DNA of 64,000 nucleotides from Candidatus Villigracilaceae bacterium (lineage in GTDB: Bacteria > Chloroflexota > Anaerolineae > Anaerolineales > Villigracilaceae): NCBI GenBank assembly GCA_026645935.1, contig JAPKMP010000001.1, positions 124,001 through 188,000 of the forward strand. Direction: 5' to 3'. The stretch's first letter is position 1. Every line of letters starts with the position of its first letter. The position numbers and the translations under genes are program-made. Under the pieces are notes generated by a model. It had not been told where the DNA came from. It was given only the letters and a program-made list of their open reading frames with translations, and ran no database searches. Shown here in pieces: positions 33,675 to 42,308 of the stretch.

Positions 33675-34586
33675 CTACCAACCATCATCCTTCTCATACC
33701 CCAGCCGCACCAGCAAATCTCCCGCAACATCCTTGAATAATTTTTTGTGTTCCTTGTTGAAATGTTCTTTCCACCCACCGGTCTTCCCCGAGCGGAAGGT
33801 GTGACTTTTCTTTGGCTGTATGGCTTCAATGAGAATCGGCAATGCTTTCTCGCGTGGAGTGGGTATCTTATAACCCGTCTTTTCGACTTCATCGAGCATC
33901 GCCAGCAGGGTTGCATCGCGGTTGTTGATGAGATCTTCAAAACGCAGGCACATCACGTTCTTTTGTTCCAGCCATTGAAAGACACCTTCGTATCTTTGTT
34001 TCACACTGACCATCTTCAAACCATCTCTGTCGATGCCGGTGATGGCGACATTGAGTCTCGCGTTGAAGTCAGGGAGAGAGTTATAGTACTCGTGCATCCC
34101 GTGTTCTTCGTGCATATCGGTCGCAAAGAAGACCTGCGAGACGAGCATATCCCTCGGGTCGCGGTAAATGAAATAATTCACGCGCCCGGTTGAGGCGGTG
34201 CCCCGAGTCTGTCGAAGGGTCAGGAAAGAGGCGTTTTCAGGTGTGGCGTCCACATAGCCCCAGCCGATCACTCCACGCGGGATGCGGATCAATGCATCCA
34301 ATACTTCTTTTTCCGTCTTTCTTCTTCCATCTTTCGTAATGGTCCTCACCGGCTCGGCTTCGACGTATTTGTACGGCATGATGCGTGTAAATCCGTTGAG
34401 GATCTGCAACAACAGGTGCGAGCCGCTCTTCGGTTTGGAATTGCCGAAGATGGGCGGCGCTTCGTCGAAGGAAAATCGCCTCCAACGCATCATCGCCTGG
34501 AGAGTTTTACCCATGGGCCGAATGGCGCGGCGGACCAATTTGAGCGGAGTCATCGAATTACCAATTACGCCACTAATCTTCCCCAT
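33675..34586 (-). CDS. sulfotransferase
   Basis: A 303-residue PAPS-dependent sulfotransferase. The 5'-phosphosulfate loop is KSGSHLLLQIL, the 3'-phosphate site is FIYRDPRDMLVS, and FRSGKTGGWKEHF is the usual C-terminal nucleotide-binding segment. It probably sulfates a surface sugar, with PAPS made by Sat-CysC encoded at 39360-41087. The start is uncertain: 34586 overlaps neuB by 14 bases, and an ATG at 34553 is an alternative. A period-7 tract (34308-34342) is inside the gene. Confidence 0.85.
   Translation of the reverse strand: MGKISGVIGNSMTPLKLVRRAIRPMGKTLQAMMRWRRFSFDEAPPIFGNSKPKSGSHLLLQILNGFTRIMPYKYVEAEPVRTITKDGRRKTEKEVLDALIRIPRGVIGWGYVDATPENASFLTLRQTRGTASTGRVNYFIYRDPRDMLVSQVFFATDMHEEHGMHEYYNSLPDFNARLNVAITGIDRDGLKMVSVKQRYEGVFQWLEQKNVMCLRFEDLINNRDATLLAMLDEVEKTGYKIPTPREKALPILIEAIQPKKSHTFRSGKTGGWKEHFNKEHKKLFKDVAGDLLVRLGYEKDDGW
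34308..34342. repeat. period-7 tract inside the sulfotransferase gene
   Basis: TTTTTCC, GTCTTTC, TTCTTCC, ATCTTTC and GTAATGG in series, encoding TITKDGRRKTEKE. Confidence 0.6.
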
Positions 34587-35457
34587 CGACCCGGCGCAAT
34601 TTCTTCAACGACGACTGTTCGCTTGCATAGACCTTCTTCACGCCGTCGCCGAGCGAAGCCTCGGTCACACGGATGTATTTGACCAAACGCTCGAAGCCGC
34701 CGGGTTCCACCGAGGCAGCCTGGTCGCTGCCCCACATGGCGCGGTCCAGCGTGATGTGGCGTTCCACCGAACAGGCTCCATAAGCGACAGCGATCGCGGA
34801 AGGTACAAGCCCCACCTCATGACCGGAGTAACCGATCGGATTCTTTGGGAATTCTTTGCGCAGGGTTTCGATCATTTTGAGATTCAATTCCTCCGGCTCG
34901 CACGGATAGGTACTGGTGCAATGCATGATGACGAGGTTGTCTTCGCCGACGGCATTGACGCCCTTGTGAATCTGTTTCATGGTGGACATGCCCGTCGAGA
35001 TGATGACAGGTTTGCCGGTCTTGCGCACATACTTCAATAGATTATGGTCGGTCAGCGAAGCAGACGGGACTTTGTACGCAGGCGTTTCGAACTTCTCCAT
35101 GAAATCCACGGAAGGTTCATCCCAAACCGACACCATCCAATCGATTTTCTTTCCCTTGCAGTAGCGGGCGATCTCGCGGTATTGTTCTTCGTTGAACTCG
35201 ACCTTGTATCGGTAGTCAAGATACGTGATGTAACCCCACGGCGTTTCGCGCATCTGTTTCTGCTGTTCGGGCGGAGTGCTGACCTCCGGTGTGCGCTTCT
35301 GGAACTTGACCGCATCCGCGCCGGCATGCACCGCCGCATCGATGATCTTCTTTGCGGTCTCCAGATCGCCGTTATGGTTGATGCCGATCTCGGCAATGAT
35401 GTATGCGGGATGCCCGTCGCCGATCCTTCGATTCCCAAATTTTATTTCACGAGTCAT
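34573..35457 (-). CDS. neuB: NeuB-type nonulosonate synthase without the SAF domain
   Basis: A 294-residue aldolase-fold enzyme condensing phosphoenolpyruvate with a sugar such as ManNAc, its 6-phosphate or mannose-6-phosphate. Signature stretches are IIAEIGINHNGD, ADAVKFQKR, STGMST, HCTSTYPC and GYSGHEVG. The usual C-terminal antifreeze-like (SAF) domain of about 60 residues is missing; the protein ends soon after the barrel. AGGAG precedes the ATG. It lies between the sulfotransferase and the cytidylyltransferase genes. Confidence 0.88.
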   Translation of the reverse strand: MTREIKFGNRRIGDGHPAYIIAEIGINHNGDLETAKKIIDAAVHAGADAVKFQKRTPEVSTPPEQQKQMRETPWGYITYLDYRYKVEFNEEQYREIARYCKGKKIDWMVSVWDEPSVDFMEKFETPAYKVPSASLTDHNLLKYVRKTGKPVIISTGMSTMKQIHKGVNAVGEDNLVIMHCTSTYPCEPEELNLKMIETLRKEFPKNPIGYSGHEVGLVPSAIAVAYGACSVERHITLDRAMWGSDQAASVEPGGFERLVKYIRVTEASLGDGVKKVYASEQSSLKKLRRVDGED

Positions 35458-35473
35458 TTGTTCTCCTGTTACT

Positions 35474-35525
35474 GCGTAGTGTCCGTTCTCTCACGTTCGA
35501 TGTGCGCAAGAGAGCGCACACTATG
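35474..35525. repeat. imperfect palindrome with a GTTCTCTCACG core
   Basis: TAGTGTCCGTTCTCTCACG is mirrored imperfectly by CGCAAGAGAGCGCACACTA in the neuB/neuA gap. Related cores occur at 37661-37680 and 54651-54668. Confidence 0.55.
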
Positions 35526-36744
35526 CCGGTAGATTCTTCAATACCATCTCGCACAATTCCCGTACCGCGCCGCGCCCGCCTGGTTTTGTCAACACATGAT
35601 CCGCCGCGCGGAGGACTTCCGGATACGCATCCGCAACCGCCACCGACCAGCCTGCGATCTCGAAGCAGGGCAGATCGTTGAGATCGTTACCGATGTAGAT
35701 GACTTCCCCGGCTCGAACCTTTTTCTGCTCGAGGACTTCGCGCATCACGCGCCCTTTGTCCTGCATCCCGATCCCATGGATCGCTTCCACTCCCATCTTT
35801 TTCGCGCGCGCCAGCACCACCGGATTCGGTTCCGAGGAGAGGATCATCACCTCCACGCCCTTTTCGCGCAGGGTCTTGATGTGCATGCTGTCGCTCCTCG
35901 AAGCGGAAACGGCTTCCTTTCCATTTTCATCCGTAAGAACCAAATTGTCCGTAACCACGCCGTCAAAGTCGCACAGGATCATCTTTACACGTTCGGGCAT
36001 TGGGCGGCGCGGATTCCCCGGCGAAACGACATCCAACCCGCCATAGATGACGGCTTCGTACTTCGCCCAATCCGCAAGCGTGTCGATATCCACCGTGTAT
36101 TTCGGGTCGATCACCAACGGGTAAACGATATCACCGGTTAAAGACTTTTTATTTACAATCGTCGAGGCGCGGATGGCGTCGATGTGCCCCGTCTGCCAAT
36201 ACACCGGCGGCAGGACCTGGCGCGGCGCGTTGTAAGGCTCGGCGATTCCGGGAACCTCGAGCAATTGGCCGAGCGGTTTGTCTTCGCCGCTGAAGCGCCA
36301 CATCTTGAAGGGATTCTGCGCCGCAGGCACCACGCCGCGCACACAATCGGCATCTTCATGGTTCAACAATACATTGACCGCCTCTTCCACCATTGTCCTC
36401 GGGCGGATGGGCGATGTGGGGCGCAGTTGCACAACCACATCGGGATGATAACCTTCGATCTCTTCCAGCCACTTGAGTGCGTGTTCGAACACGGGCAGGT
36501 CTGTCGTTTTATCTTGCGCCAACTCAGCAGGTCGAAAGAAAGGCGTTTCCGCGCCCCATTCGCGGGCAACTGAGGCGATTTCCTCATCATCCGTCGAGAC
36601 GATGATGCGTGTCACAAGGCTTGATTGTTTCGCAGCGGCGATGCTCCATGCGATGAGCGGATAGCCCGCAAACGGGCGGATATTCTTGCGCGGAATTCCT
36701 TTCGAGCCGCCGCGAGCAGGGATGAGAGCCAGTATATTAATCAT
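35521..36744 (-). CDS. neuA: fused CMP-nonulosonate cytidylyltransferase and HAD phosphatase
   Basis: A 407-residue two-domain enzyme. The N-terminal half (about 1-235) is a NeuA-type cytidylyltransferase with ALIPARGGSKGIPRKN and QLRPTSPIR, which activates a sialic-type acid with CTP. The C-terminal half (about 245-400) is a KdsC-like HAD phosphatase with LCDFDGVVTDN and GNDLNDLPC. The fusion suggests a 9-phosphate intermediate made by NeuB is dephosphorylated and activated by one protein. The start at 36744 is used because the upstream extension to 36792 is repeat sequence. Confidence 0.9.
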   Translation of the reverse strand: MINILALIPARGGSKGIPRKNIRPFAGYPLIAWSIAAAKQSSLVTRIIVSTDDEEIASVAREWGAETPFFRPAELAQDKTTDLPVFEHALKWLEEIEGYHPDVVVQLRPTSPIRPRTMVEEAVNVLLNHEDADCVRGVVPAAQNPFKMWRFSGEDKPLGQLLEVPGIAEPYNAPRQVLPPVYWQTGHIDAIRASTIVNKKSLTGDIVYPLVIDPKYTVDIDTLADWAKYEAVIYGGLDVVSPGNPRRPMPERVKMILCDFDGVVTDNLVLTDENGKEAVSASRSDSMHIKTLREKGVEVMILSSEPNPVVLARAKKMGVEAIHGIGMQDKGRVMREVLEQKKVRAGEVIYIGNDLNDLPCFEIAGWSVAVADAYPEVLRAADHVLTKPGGRGAVRELCEMVLKNLPA

Positions 36745-36811
36745 CAGTCGCCAGTTATCAGTGTCAATGACCGCGTACTGAAAACTGCACACTGGTCACT
36801 GATTACTGGAA
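36745..36811. repeat. period-7 tract filling the neuA upstream gap
   Basis: CAGTCGC, CAGTTAT, CAGTGTC, AATGACC, GCGTACT, GAAAACT, GCACACT, GGTCACT and GATTACT follow in strict steps of seven. The tract takes up the whole space between neuA and the SDR gene. Confidence 0.85.
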
Positions 36812-37639
36812 TCACCACGCCGTCCAACCGCCATCGACGATGACGTTGTTGCCGGTCATATAGGAAGATGCATCCGAGGCGAGGAATAACAGCGCGCCGT
36901 TCATTTCGTCCTTTTTTGCCATGCGTCCGAGGATGGTTTTGGCGGAATAGTTCTTGACGAAATATTCTTCGTGGTTGTTGTACACGCCGCCAGGTGTCAG
37001 CGCATTGACGCGGATCTCCGTTTCGGCATAATACGCGGCAAGATATTTTGTAAAACCCAACACGCCCGCTTTCGTGGTGGTGTAGTAGACAGGTTTGAAT
37101 GCCACGCGCTTTCCATCCTTGATGTAGATGCGCTGGTCGGGCCCGTTGAGTCCATAAGTGGAGCAGATGTTGATGACGCTGCCTTTCTTCCCCTGCGCGA
37201 TCATTTGCTTGACGCAGGCCTGCGTGGTGAGGAACATGCCGGTCAAATTGACGTTAAGAGCGGCGTTCCAATCACTAAGCGGATAATCCTCGAAGGCGCC
37301 GGGAGCGATTCCTTTTGCGGAGGCATCCGGATCGAATTTGGGGTCGAGCGCAGCGCTGTTGACGAGGATGTCGAGGCGGCCGTATTGCTTCACGGTTTCA
37401 GCGACCAGGTCGCGGGTCGATTCGAGGCGGGTCACATCGAGGGGAAACGCCATCGCCTCATACCCGGACTCTTTGAGTCGAGTCGCAGTCTTTGTGGCGA
37501 GTTCCATATTCAAATCCGCAGCGACGACTGACGCACCCGCTTCAGCAAGGGTCTTGCAAAATTCAAAACCAAGTTGACCCCCGCCTCCGGTGACAATAGC
37601 CACCCGGTCTTTCAAATTGAATTTGTCGAAGATGGTCAT
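36812..37639 (-). CDS. SDR-family oxidoreductase in the glycan cluster
   Basis: A 275-residue classical short-chain dehydrogenase. The cofactor motif TGGGGQLG is near 17-24, NSAA near 94, the Ser in NICSTYG near 157, and Tyr-xxx-Lys in YYTTTKAG. It probably alters the nonulosonate or its precursor, given the neuA/neuB neighbours. AAGGAG before the ATG at 37639 decides the start against the longer frame to 37702. Confidence 0.85.
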   Translation of the reverse strand: MTIFDKFNLKDRVAIVTGGGGQLGFEFCKTLAEAGASVVAADLNMELATKTATRLKESGYEAMAFPLDVTRLESTRDLVAETVKQYGRLDILVNSAALDPKFDPDASAKGIAPGAFEDYPLSDWNAALNVNLTGMFLTTQACVKQMIAQGKKGSVINICSTYGLNGPDQRIYIKDGKRVAFKPVYYTTTKAGVLGFTKYLAAYYAETEIRVNALTPGGVYNNHEEYFVKNYSAKTILGRMAKKDEMNGALLFLASDASSYMTGNNVIVDGGWTAW

Positions 37640-37660
37640 AAAGTCTCCTTGCAGCATGGT

Positions 37661-37703
37661 GGCGCGTTCTCTCACGCGCCTGTTGGCGTTAGCGAACGCC
37701 AAC
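37661..37703. repeat. two adjacent hairpins (GGCGCGTTCTCTCACGCGCC and GTTGGCGTT..AACGCCAAC)
   Basis: The first hairpin is at 37661-37680, the second at 37682-37703. They lie between the SDR and the GT39-like genes, and the first shares its core with copies at 35474 and 54651. Confidence 0.65.
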
Positions 37704-37705
37704 TC

Positions 37706-39304
37706 CTATGGGTATGCGGTATAGATTTTATCGCCTTGTTTGTCGAACGCAAGATACAAGCCATCAGCAAGGCTCAAATGGATCGATTGCACATCCTCAT
37801 CCTGCGCGCCGAAATCGAACAACGCCAGCGCGGCACCGCCGGTGAGGACGTCGGCCTGGAGCATGGCGATTCCTTCGTCAGTGTTTCCGCGCGGCAGCCC
37901 GGTGACGGGATCGACAAGGTCAGGCAAAACGTAACCGGGACGCCCGGTGTAAAGATAGACAGGCGGGACCTGGTTGGAATAGATGCGCGTGCCTTCGGGC
38001 AGTTCGCTCAGGAACTTCATCGCCTCCGAGTCGAACCATTGGAAGGAGGCGTAGCCCTGCCCGCCCTTGCGGAGCTGGGTGAGGGTGGGGGTGAGGTTGA
38101 TGATGGAGGTTGTGAAAATGTAGAATACGAGAGCGAAAAACGTAATGCGTGATGCGTGATGCGTGATGCGCAAGGAGGTTGTGGTGATACTTTGCCAGAG
38201 ACGGGAGCCGAAATAGACCAGCATGATGAGCAGGCTGACGTAGACCGGCGCGAGGATGCGAAGATGGAATTTGGTGCTGGCGTCGAAGAGGGTCATGGAG
38301 GAAATGACCGACGCCAGATAGGCGAAGATGTAAAGCGTGCTGGTAAGGGAAAGAACCTCGGGCGTTTCAGTTGAGGGTTTGAAAAACTTCTGCAATCCTT
38401 TGAAAAGAACCCAAACCAGCAGAGCCAAAATGAGCGTAACAAGAATAATGGCAAAAAGATTTGGAACTTTGATAAGCGTCCTGCGCCATTCTTCGACGGG
38501 AAGGATGAAGGCGGCGAAGTTGGAAATGCCCAGTTGTATGTTTTCGGCGGTGATGGGATGATAAACGAGGGTGCGATTGGTGGCATTGTCGGTCAGCAGG
38601 CGGTTGCGGACGCTCCATGCAAGGGCGAAGGGGATGAAGCCAGCAAGAAAGATTCCGGCGCTGGTCAGGCGTTTTTTCCAGGTAGGGTGAAGGATGAAGA
38701 GTGAAACGAGAAATGTGGCGAGTAATGCCAAGCCTGCGTAGCGGGTGAGATAGGCGAAGGCGGTGAGGATTGCAGTGAGAAGGAGAAATCCCTCACCCCT
38801 AACCCCTTTCCCAATGGGCGAGGGGGACATGTACTTCCAGAAGGATAGAAACGCCGCAAGAGTGAAGAAGATGTAAAGCGGCTCGCTCATTGCGACAGAA
38901 TGAACGCGGAACAGAGAACCGTTTATCAAAATGATTATTGCCAGCACAATCCCCGCAACCTTTGATTTGGTCATCCGCCAGCCGGTGAGACCAAGCAGGA
39001 AGATATTCGCGCCAAACAGGATGGAGTTGACCAGGCGCGTGCCTCGCAGGGGATCAAGTCCGCTGATGCCGACTAAAGCCAAAACAGAGGAAAAGCCGGG
39101 AGGAAAGTGTGTAACGGGTTGGTTGGATGCCAGCCACGCTTCGCGGTAGCCCTGCCCATCCAAAATGCTTCTCGCCCCGGCAATGTACGCAATCGAATCA
39201 TCCGATAGCCCCATGCCTTGCGGAGTCGCATAAAGGATGAGAAGGGTCCCTGAAAGAGCAAGCAGACCGAGGATTAAGTATGAAGCGAGAAGGGGCTTGG
39301 TCAT
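37706..39304 (-). CDS. GT39-like membrane glycosyltransferase
   Basis: A 532-residue protein with about eleven to twelve hydrophobic segments. The N-terminal pattern (a first helix, then LSDDSIAYIAGARSILDG with acidic residues, then a long external loop) fits the PMT/GT39 superfamily that uses lipid-linked sugars outside the membrane. The C-terminal 130 residues are soluble. Two repeats are embedded in frame: a CCCTCACCCC element (encoding SPIGKGVRGEG) and a period-7 tract (encoding LRITHHASRITFF). The acceptor is unknown. Confidence 0.75.
   Translation of the reverse strand: MTKPLLASYLILGLLALSGTLLILYATPQGMGLSDDSIAYIAGARSILDGQGYREAWLASNQPVTHFPPGFSSVLALVGISGLDPLRGTRLVNSILFGANIFLLGLTGWRMTKSKVAGIVLAIIILINGSLFRVHSVAMSEPLYIFFTLAAFLSFWKYMSPSPIGKGVRGEGFLLLTAILTAFAYLTRYAGLALLATFLVSLFILHPTWKKRLTSAGIFLAGFIPFALAWSVRNRLLTDNATNRTLVYHPITAENIQLGISNFAAFILPVEEWRRTLIKVPNLFAIILVTLILALLVWVLFKGLQKFFKPSTETPEVLSLTSTLYIFAYLASVISSMTLFDASTKFHLRILAPVYVSLLIMLVYFGSRLWQSITTTSLRITHHASRITFFALVFYIFTTSIINLTPTLTQLRKGGQGYASFQWFDSEAMKFLSELPEGTRIYSNQVPPVYLYTGRPGYVLPDLVDPVTGLPRGNTDEGIAMLQADVLTGGAALALFDFGAQDEDVQSIHLSLADGLYLAFDKQGDKIYTAYP
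38141..38172. repeat. period-7 tract inside the GT39-like gene
   Basis: GCGTGAT is repeated three times exactly, then GCGCAAG. The tract replaces or extends a loop between two membrane helices. Confidence 0.8.
38790..38828. repeat. CCCTCACCCC..GGGCGAGGGGG element inside a gene
   Basis: An imperfect palindrome (CCCTCACCCC, AACCCCTTTCCC, then ATGGGCGAGGGGG) of a kind dispersed in several bacterial phyla (recalled). Here it is translated in frame as SPIGKGVRGEG. Confidence 0.7.
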
Positions 39305-39310
39305 TCTGAG

Positions 39311-39350
39311 AGGTGACAGTCATGGCGCTGAGGCGCACTGACTGTCACCT
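39311..39350. repeat. palindromic repeat, AGGTGACAGTCA type, copy 2
   Basis: Arms 39311-39322 and 39339-39350 match the ends of the copy at 31519-31551; the centre differs and is longer. Confidence 0.75.
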
Positions 39351-39359
39351 GGATAGCGT

Positions 39360-41087
39360 TTACTTCACCGGCAGCAGGAATCCCTGTTCTTCCAGATATT
39401 TGATGATGATGCGGGCGTTTTCCTCCGGTGTGGCGCCGTAGCCTTTGAGCGTGATCTCCGGCTTGATGGGCGGCTCGTACGGATCGTCGACGCCGGTGAA
39501 GCCCATTGGTTTCCCATCCGCGACAGCCTGGCGGGCTTTGGCGTAGAGACCTTTCACGTCGCGTTGTTCACAGACTTCAACGGGCGTATCCATGTAAACT
39601 TCGATGAAATTTTCGCCGACCATTTTGCGGGCTTCTTCGCGAGTGGCGCGGTATGGGCTGATCGCGGCGCAGATGACGATGCCGCCGGCATGCGCGATTT
39701 CTCCGGCAACGAATCCGATGCGAAGGATGTTCGTGTCGCGGTCTTCCTTGCTGAAGCCGAGACCCTTGGAGAGATGGGTACGGACGACATCGCCGTCGAG
39801 GATGGCGGTCTCACGTCCGCGTTCGAGCATGAGGGTGGTGAGGACCTGGGTGGTGGCGGATTTACCCGAACCGCTCAAGCCGGTAAACCAGATGCAAAAT
39901 CCCTGCTTGTGGCGCGGGGGATACATCTCGCGAAGAATTTCTGCGGTCTCGGGGCGGGTGAACCATTCGGGGAGAAGTCTGCCCTTGGCGAGAAATTCAT
40001 CACGAACCTGCGTGCCGGAGATGTTGGCGGTCTTTGCGCCCTTCGGTACGTCCTTCTCTTCAACATAGCGATCTTCGTCAGGGAGATAAACGAGCATTTC
40101 AAACGGGACCATCTTGACGCCGATCTCATGCTCGTACTGCTTCATCAGTTCCTGCGCATCATACGGACCGTAGAACGGGTTGCCCGTGGAGTCATTTCCC
40201 GGCCCCGCATGATCGCGACCGACAATGAAATGATTCGCGCCGTGGTTGCGGCGGATGATGGCATGAAGGATAGCTTCCTTCGGTCCAGCCATGCGCATTG
40301 CCAGCGGAAGCAGGCTGAGCATGGTCTTGTTCCTGTCATAGTGATTTTCGACCAATGCCTTGTACGTGCGGACGCGGGTATAGTGGTCCACGTCACCGGG
40401 CTTGGTCAACCCCACGGTGGGATGAACGATCAACGAACCATTCACCTGTGCCGCGGCACGCTTGGTCAATTCTTCGTGAATGCGGTGCAATGGATTGCGG
40501 GTTTGGAACGCTACGACATTGTCATTGCCCATCTTTTCGAGCCGTTCGCGCACCTGAGCCGGGGTGAGGCGCAGGTCAACAAAATCATAATATTTGGGCA
40601 GGTTCACCACTTTCAACGGGCCGGAAATGCAGACCTTGTTCCAGCGCCCCATTTCCGAAACCATGGGGTGTTTGGAGTCGGTCGAACCGTATGCCAGAGC
40701 GGCTTCGGTCTCGGCATCCCAATGATAGACCTCGTCGAGGGTCATCACAGCGATCAGTTCGAAATTTGCGTTGCGAAGCGCAAGCTCCTCACCGACGGTC
40801 GGCAGTTCTTTTGGGTCGGCCGTCAAGGTGATGGGGAGGGGGAAGAGGGTTCCGTCCGCGAGTCGCATTTCCTTGAGCACGCGTTCGTAATCCGCTTTCC
40901 CCATGAATGTGGTCAGGGGTGAAAATCCGCCTGTTGCGATTAATTCAAGGTCGCACAGATTGCGCATGGTGATCTTGATGGACGGCAGGTGACCCGCGCG
41001 CGCGATCAATTCATCGCGCTCGGCGCCTGTCACAACCAGATCGACCAGCTTTCCACCGTAGGGATTAATAAGATCTGCTTTCTTCAT
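39360..41087 (-). CDS. sat-cysC: fused sulfate adenylyltransferase and APS kinase
   Basis: A 575-residue bifunctional enzyme that turns sulfate and ATP into PAPS. The N-terminal sulfurylase has QTRNPLHRIHEE and GRDHAGPG. The C-terminal APS kinase (from about residue 395) has the P-loop GLSGSGKSA and DGDVVRTHL. No sulfate reduction genes are nearby, while a sulfotransferase is in the same cluster, so PAPS supply for sulfated glycan is the likely purpose. GGAGA before the ATG at 41087 decides the start over one at 41102. Confidence 0.93.
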   Translation of the reverse strand: MKKADLINPYGGKLVDLVVTGAERDELIARAGHLPSIKITMRNLCDLELIATGGFSPLTTFMGKADYERVLKEMRLADGTLFPLPITLTADPKELPTVGEELALRNANFELIAVMTLDEVYHWDAETEAALAYGSTDSKHPMVSEMGRWNKVCISGPLKVVNLPKYYDFVDLRLTPAQVRERLEKMGNDNVVAFQTRNPLHRIHEELTKRAAAQVNGSLIVHPTVGLTKPGDVDHYTRVRTYKALVENHYDRNKTMLSLLPLAMRMAGPKEAILHAIIRRNHGANHFIVGRDHAGPGNDSTGNPFYGPYDAQELMKQYEHEIGVKMVPFEMLVYLPDEDRYVEEKDVPKGAKTANISGTQVRDEFLAKGRLLPEWFTRPETAEILREMYPPRHKQGFCIWFTGLSGSGKSATTQVLTTLMLERGRETAILDGDVVRTHLSKGLGFSKEDRDTNILRIGFVAGEIAHAGGIVICAAISPYRATREEARKMVGENFIEVYMDTPVEVCEQRDVKGLYAKARQAVADGKPMGFTGVDDPYEPPIKPEITLKGYGATPEENARIIIKYLEEQGFLLPVK

Positions 41088-41106
41088 AGATTCTCCATTC
41101 AAGTTA

Positions 41107-41139
41107 AGACTTCGGAAGCCGGGAAGACTTCCGAAGTCT
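41107..41139. repeat. palindromic repeat, AGACTTCGGAAG type
   Basis: Perfect 12-bp arms (41107-41118 and 41128-41139) in the gap between the PGI/PMI gene and the sat-cysC gene. The style matches the other dispersed palindromes here. Confidence 0.75.
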
Positions 41140-41193
41140 GAGTGTGCTTGCCCCGATTATACTCCAAAATTCAGTGAATGAATTTTGGATGAC

Positions 41194-42255
41194 TTATCCG
41201 GCATTTGCCATGGCCCCTTTGAAATTGACGAACGCATCTTCCTCTGAAGGATCGGCCCCGTACGCCATCGCGAGATAGTACGCCATGTAATCGCCGAAGA
41301 GGATCAGGGTCCAAAAATGAGCGATGACGGATACGCCTCGCGCGTCGATCACGTCCGTGTTCAGCGCTTCGAGCATGAACGCCTGCCGCATCATGTCCGA
41401 CCCCATTCTGTTGCGTGGATGGTCGCTTGGCGCTCGCATGAACAGGGTCATGGTGTGCGCGTTGAGGGTCGCGTTGGGATTGAGCGTGGCGATCAGCGTG
41501 TTATGGGTGGCTTCTGGGATGATCTCGAAGTTTGCGCCTGCTTTGGCGAACTGATTGATCTGTGTCTTCCAGCGGCGCGCGACGGGGGCAAGGTTTTCAG
41601 TGCCGACGAATGTAACCCACCGTCCCACCAATTGGCCGGCGTAACGCTTGGCGGGATTCTTTGCGGCGATCACTTCGGGAACGATGTGTTGTTGCGAGCG
41701 TTTCATCATGGCAACGGCTTCAGCAACATCTTCCGACGGATCGGGGATTAGGTCGAGGCGGGTAAAAAGAGCAAGCAGCAGGGCAAAGGGATAAGCAATG
41801 GCAGTCGTGTCCAGGCCTTTATGGTCGTAATTCCATAAAGGTATGTTCTTTTCTTTTGCGCGTTTGGACAGTTCCCCACCGGTTGATATCGCAAGGAGAG
41901 CGCAGTTCTTGTTCATTGCGGACTCGAAGGCATCCAACACTTCTTCGGAATTGCCGGAATGTGAAATGCAGACGACAAGGGTGAGCAAGTCCGCAAAGGC
42001 GGGTAAACCGTAATTCCGGTGAACGGTTACGGGGAGCGCAAGGTTCGAGAAAACGGAAGCAACTGCGAGTTCGGAGGCGGTGGCGGAATCTCCCATCGCG
42101 CAGAGGATGATGCTGCGGATGTCACCCAATTTCGGAAGGGGAAGTGTCTGACCCAAATCCCACGCGGATTGCAGTTGATCCGGAAGATTGTTAATCTCCT
42201 GGATCACGTTTCGTTTGTCAATCTTTTTGAAGAGGTCAAGGTCGTCTAGGTTCAT
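41194..42255 (-). CDS. bifunctional phosphoglucose/phosphomannose isomerase
   Basis: A 353-residue SIS-domain protein of the archaeal/Chloroflexota-type PGI/PMI group, linking glucose-6-, fructose-6- and mannose-6-phosphate. SIS features include CAMGDSATASELA, CISHSGNSEEVL and AISTGGELSKRA. The C-terminal isomerase part has EATHNTL. It can supply mannose-6-phosphate to the glycan pathway next to it. Confidence 0.85.
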   Translation of the reverse strand: MNLDDLDLFKKIDKRNVIQEINNLPDQLQSAWDLGQTLPLPKLGDIRSIILCAMGDSATASELAVASVFSNLALPVTVHRNYGLPAFADLLTLVVCISHSGNSEEVLDAFESAMNKNCALLAISTGGELSKRAKEKNIPLWNYDHKGLDTTAIAYPFALLLALFTRLDLIPDPSEDVAEAVAMMKRSQQHIVPEVIAAKNPAKRYAGQLVGRWVTFVGTENLAPVARRWKTQINQFAKAGANFEIIPEATHNTLIATLNPNATLNAHTMTLFMRAPSDHPRNRMGSDMMRQAFMLEALNTDVIDARGVSVIAHFWTLILFGDYMAYYLAMAYGADPSEEDAFVNFKGAMANAG

Positions 42256-42271
42256 GGTTTATAAAAAATGC

Positions 42272-42301
42272 GATCTGACAGGTTCTCGAACCTGTCAGAT
42301 C
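42272..42301. repeat. palindromic repeat, GATCTGACAGGTTC type, copy 2
   Basis: Perfect 14-bp arms (42272-42285 and 42288-42301). The core CTGACAGGTT is shared with the copy at 9205-9238. Confidence 0.8.
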
Positions 42302-42308
42302 TTCTTTG

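Noticed and set aside
39564-40922. A 452-codon open frame on the plus strand, opposite sat-cysC
   Set aside because: The minus-strand frame is an unmistakable bifunctional enzyme with all motifs. The opposite frame has low-complexity residues typical of antisense reading in G+C-rich DNA and no motif.
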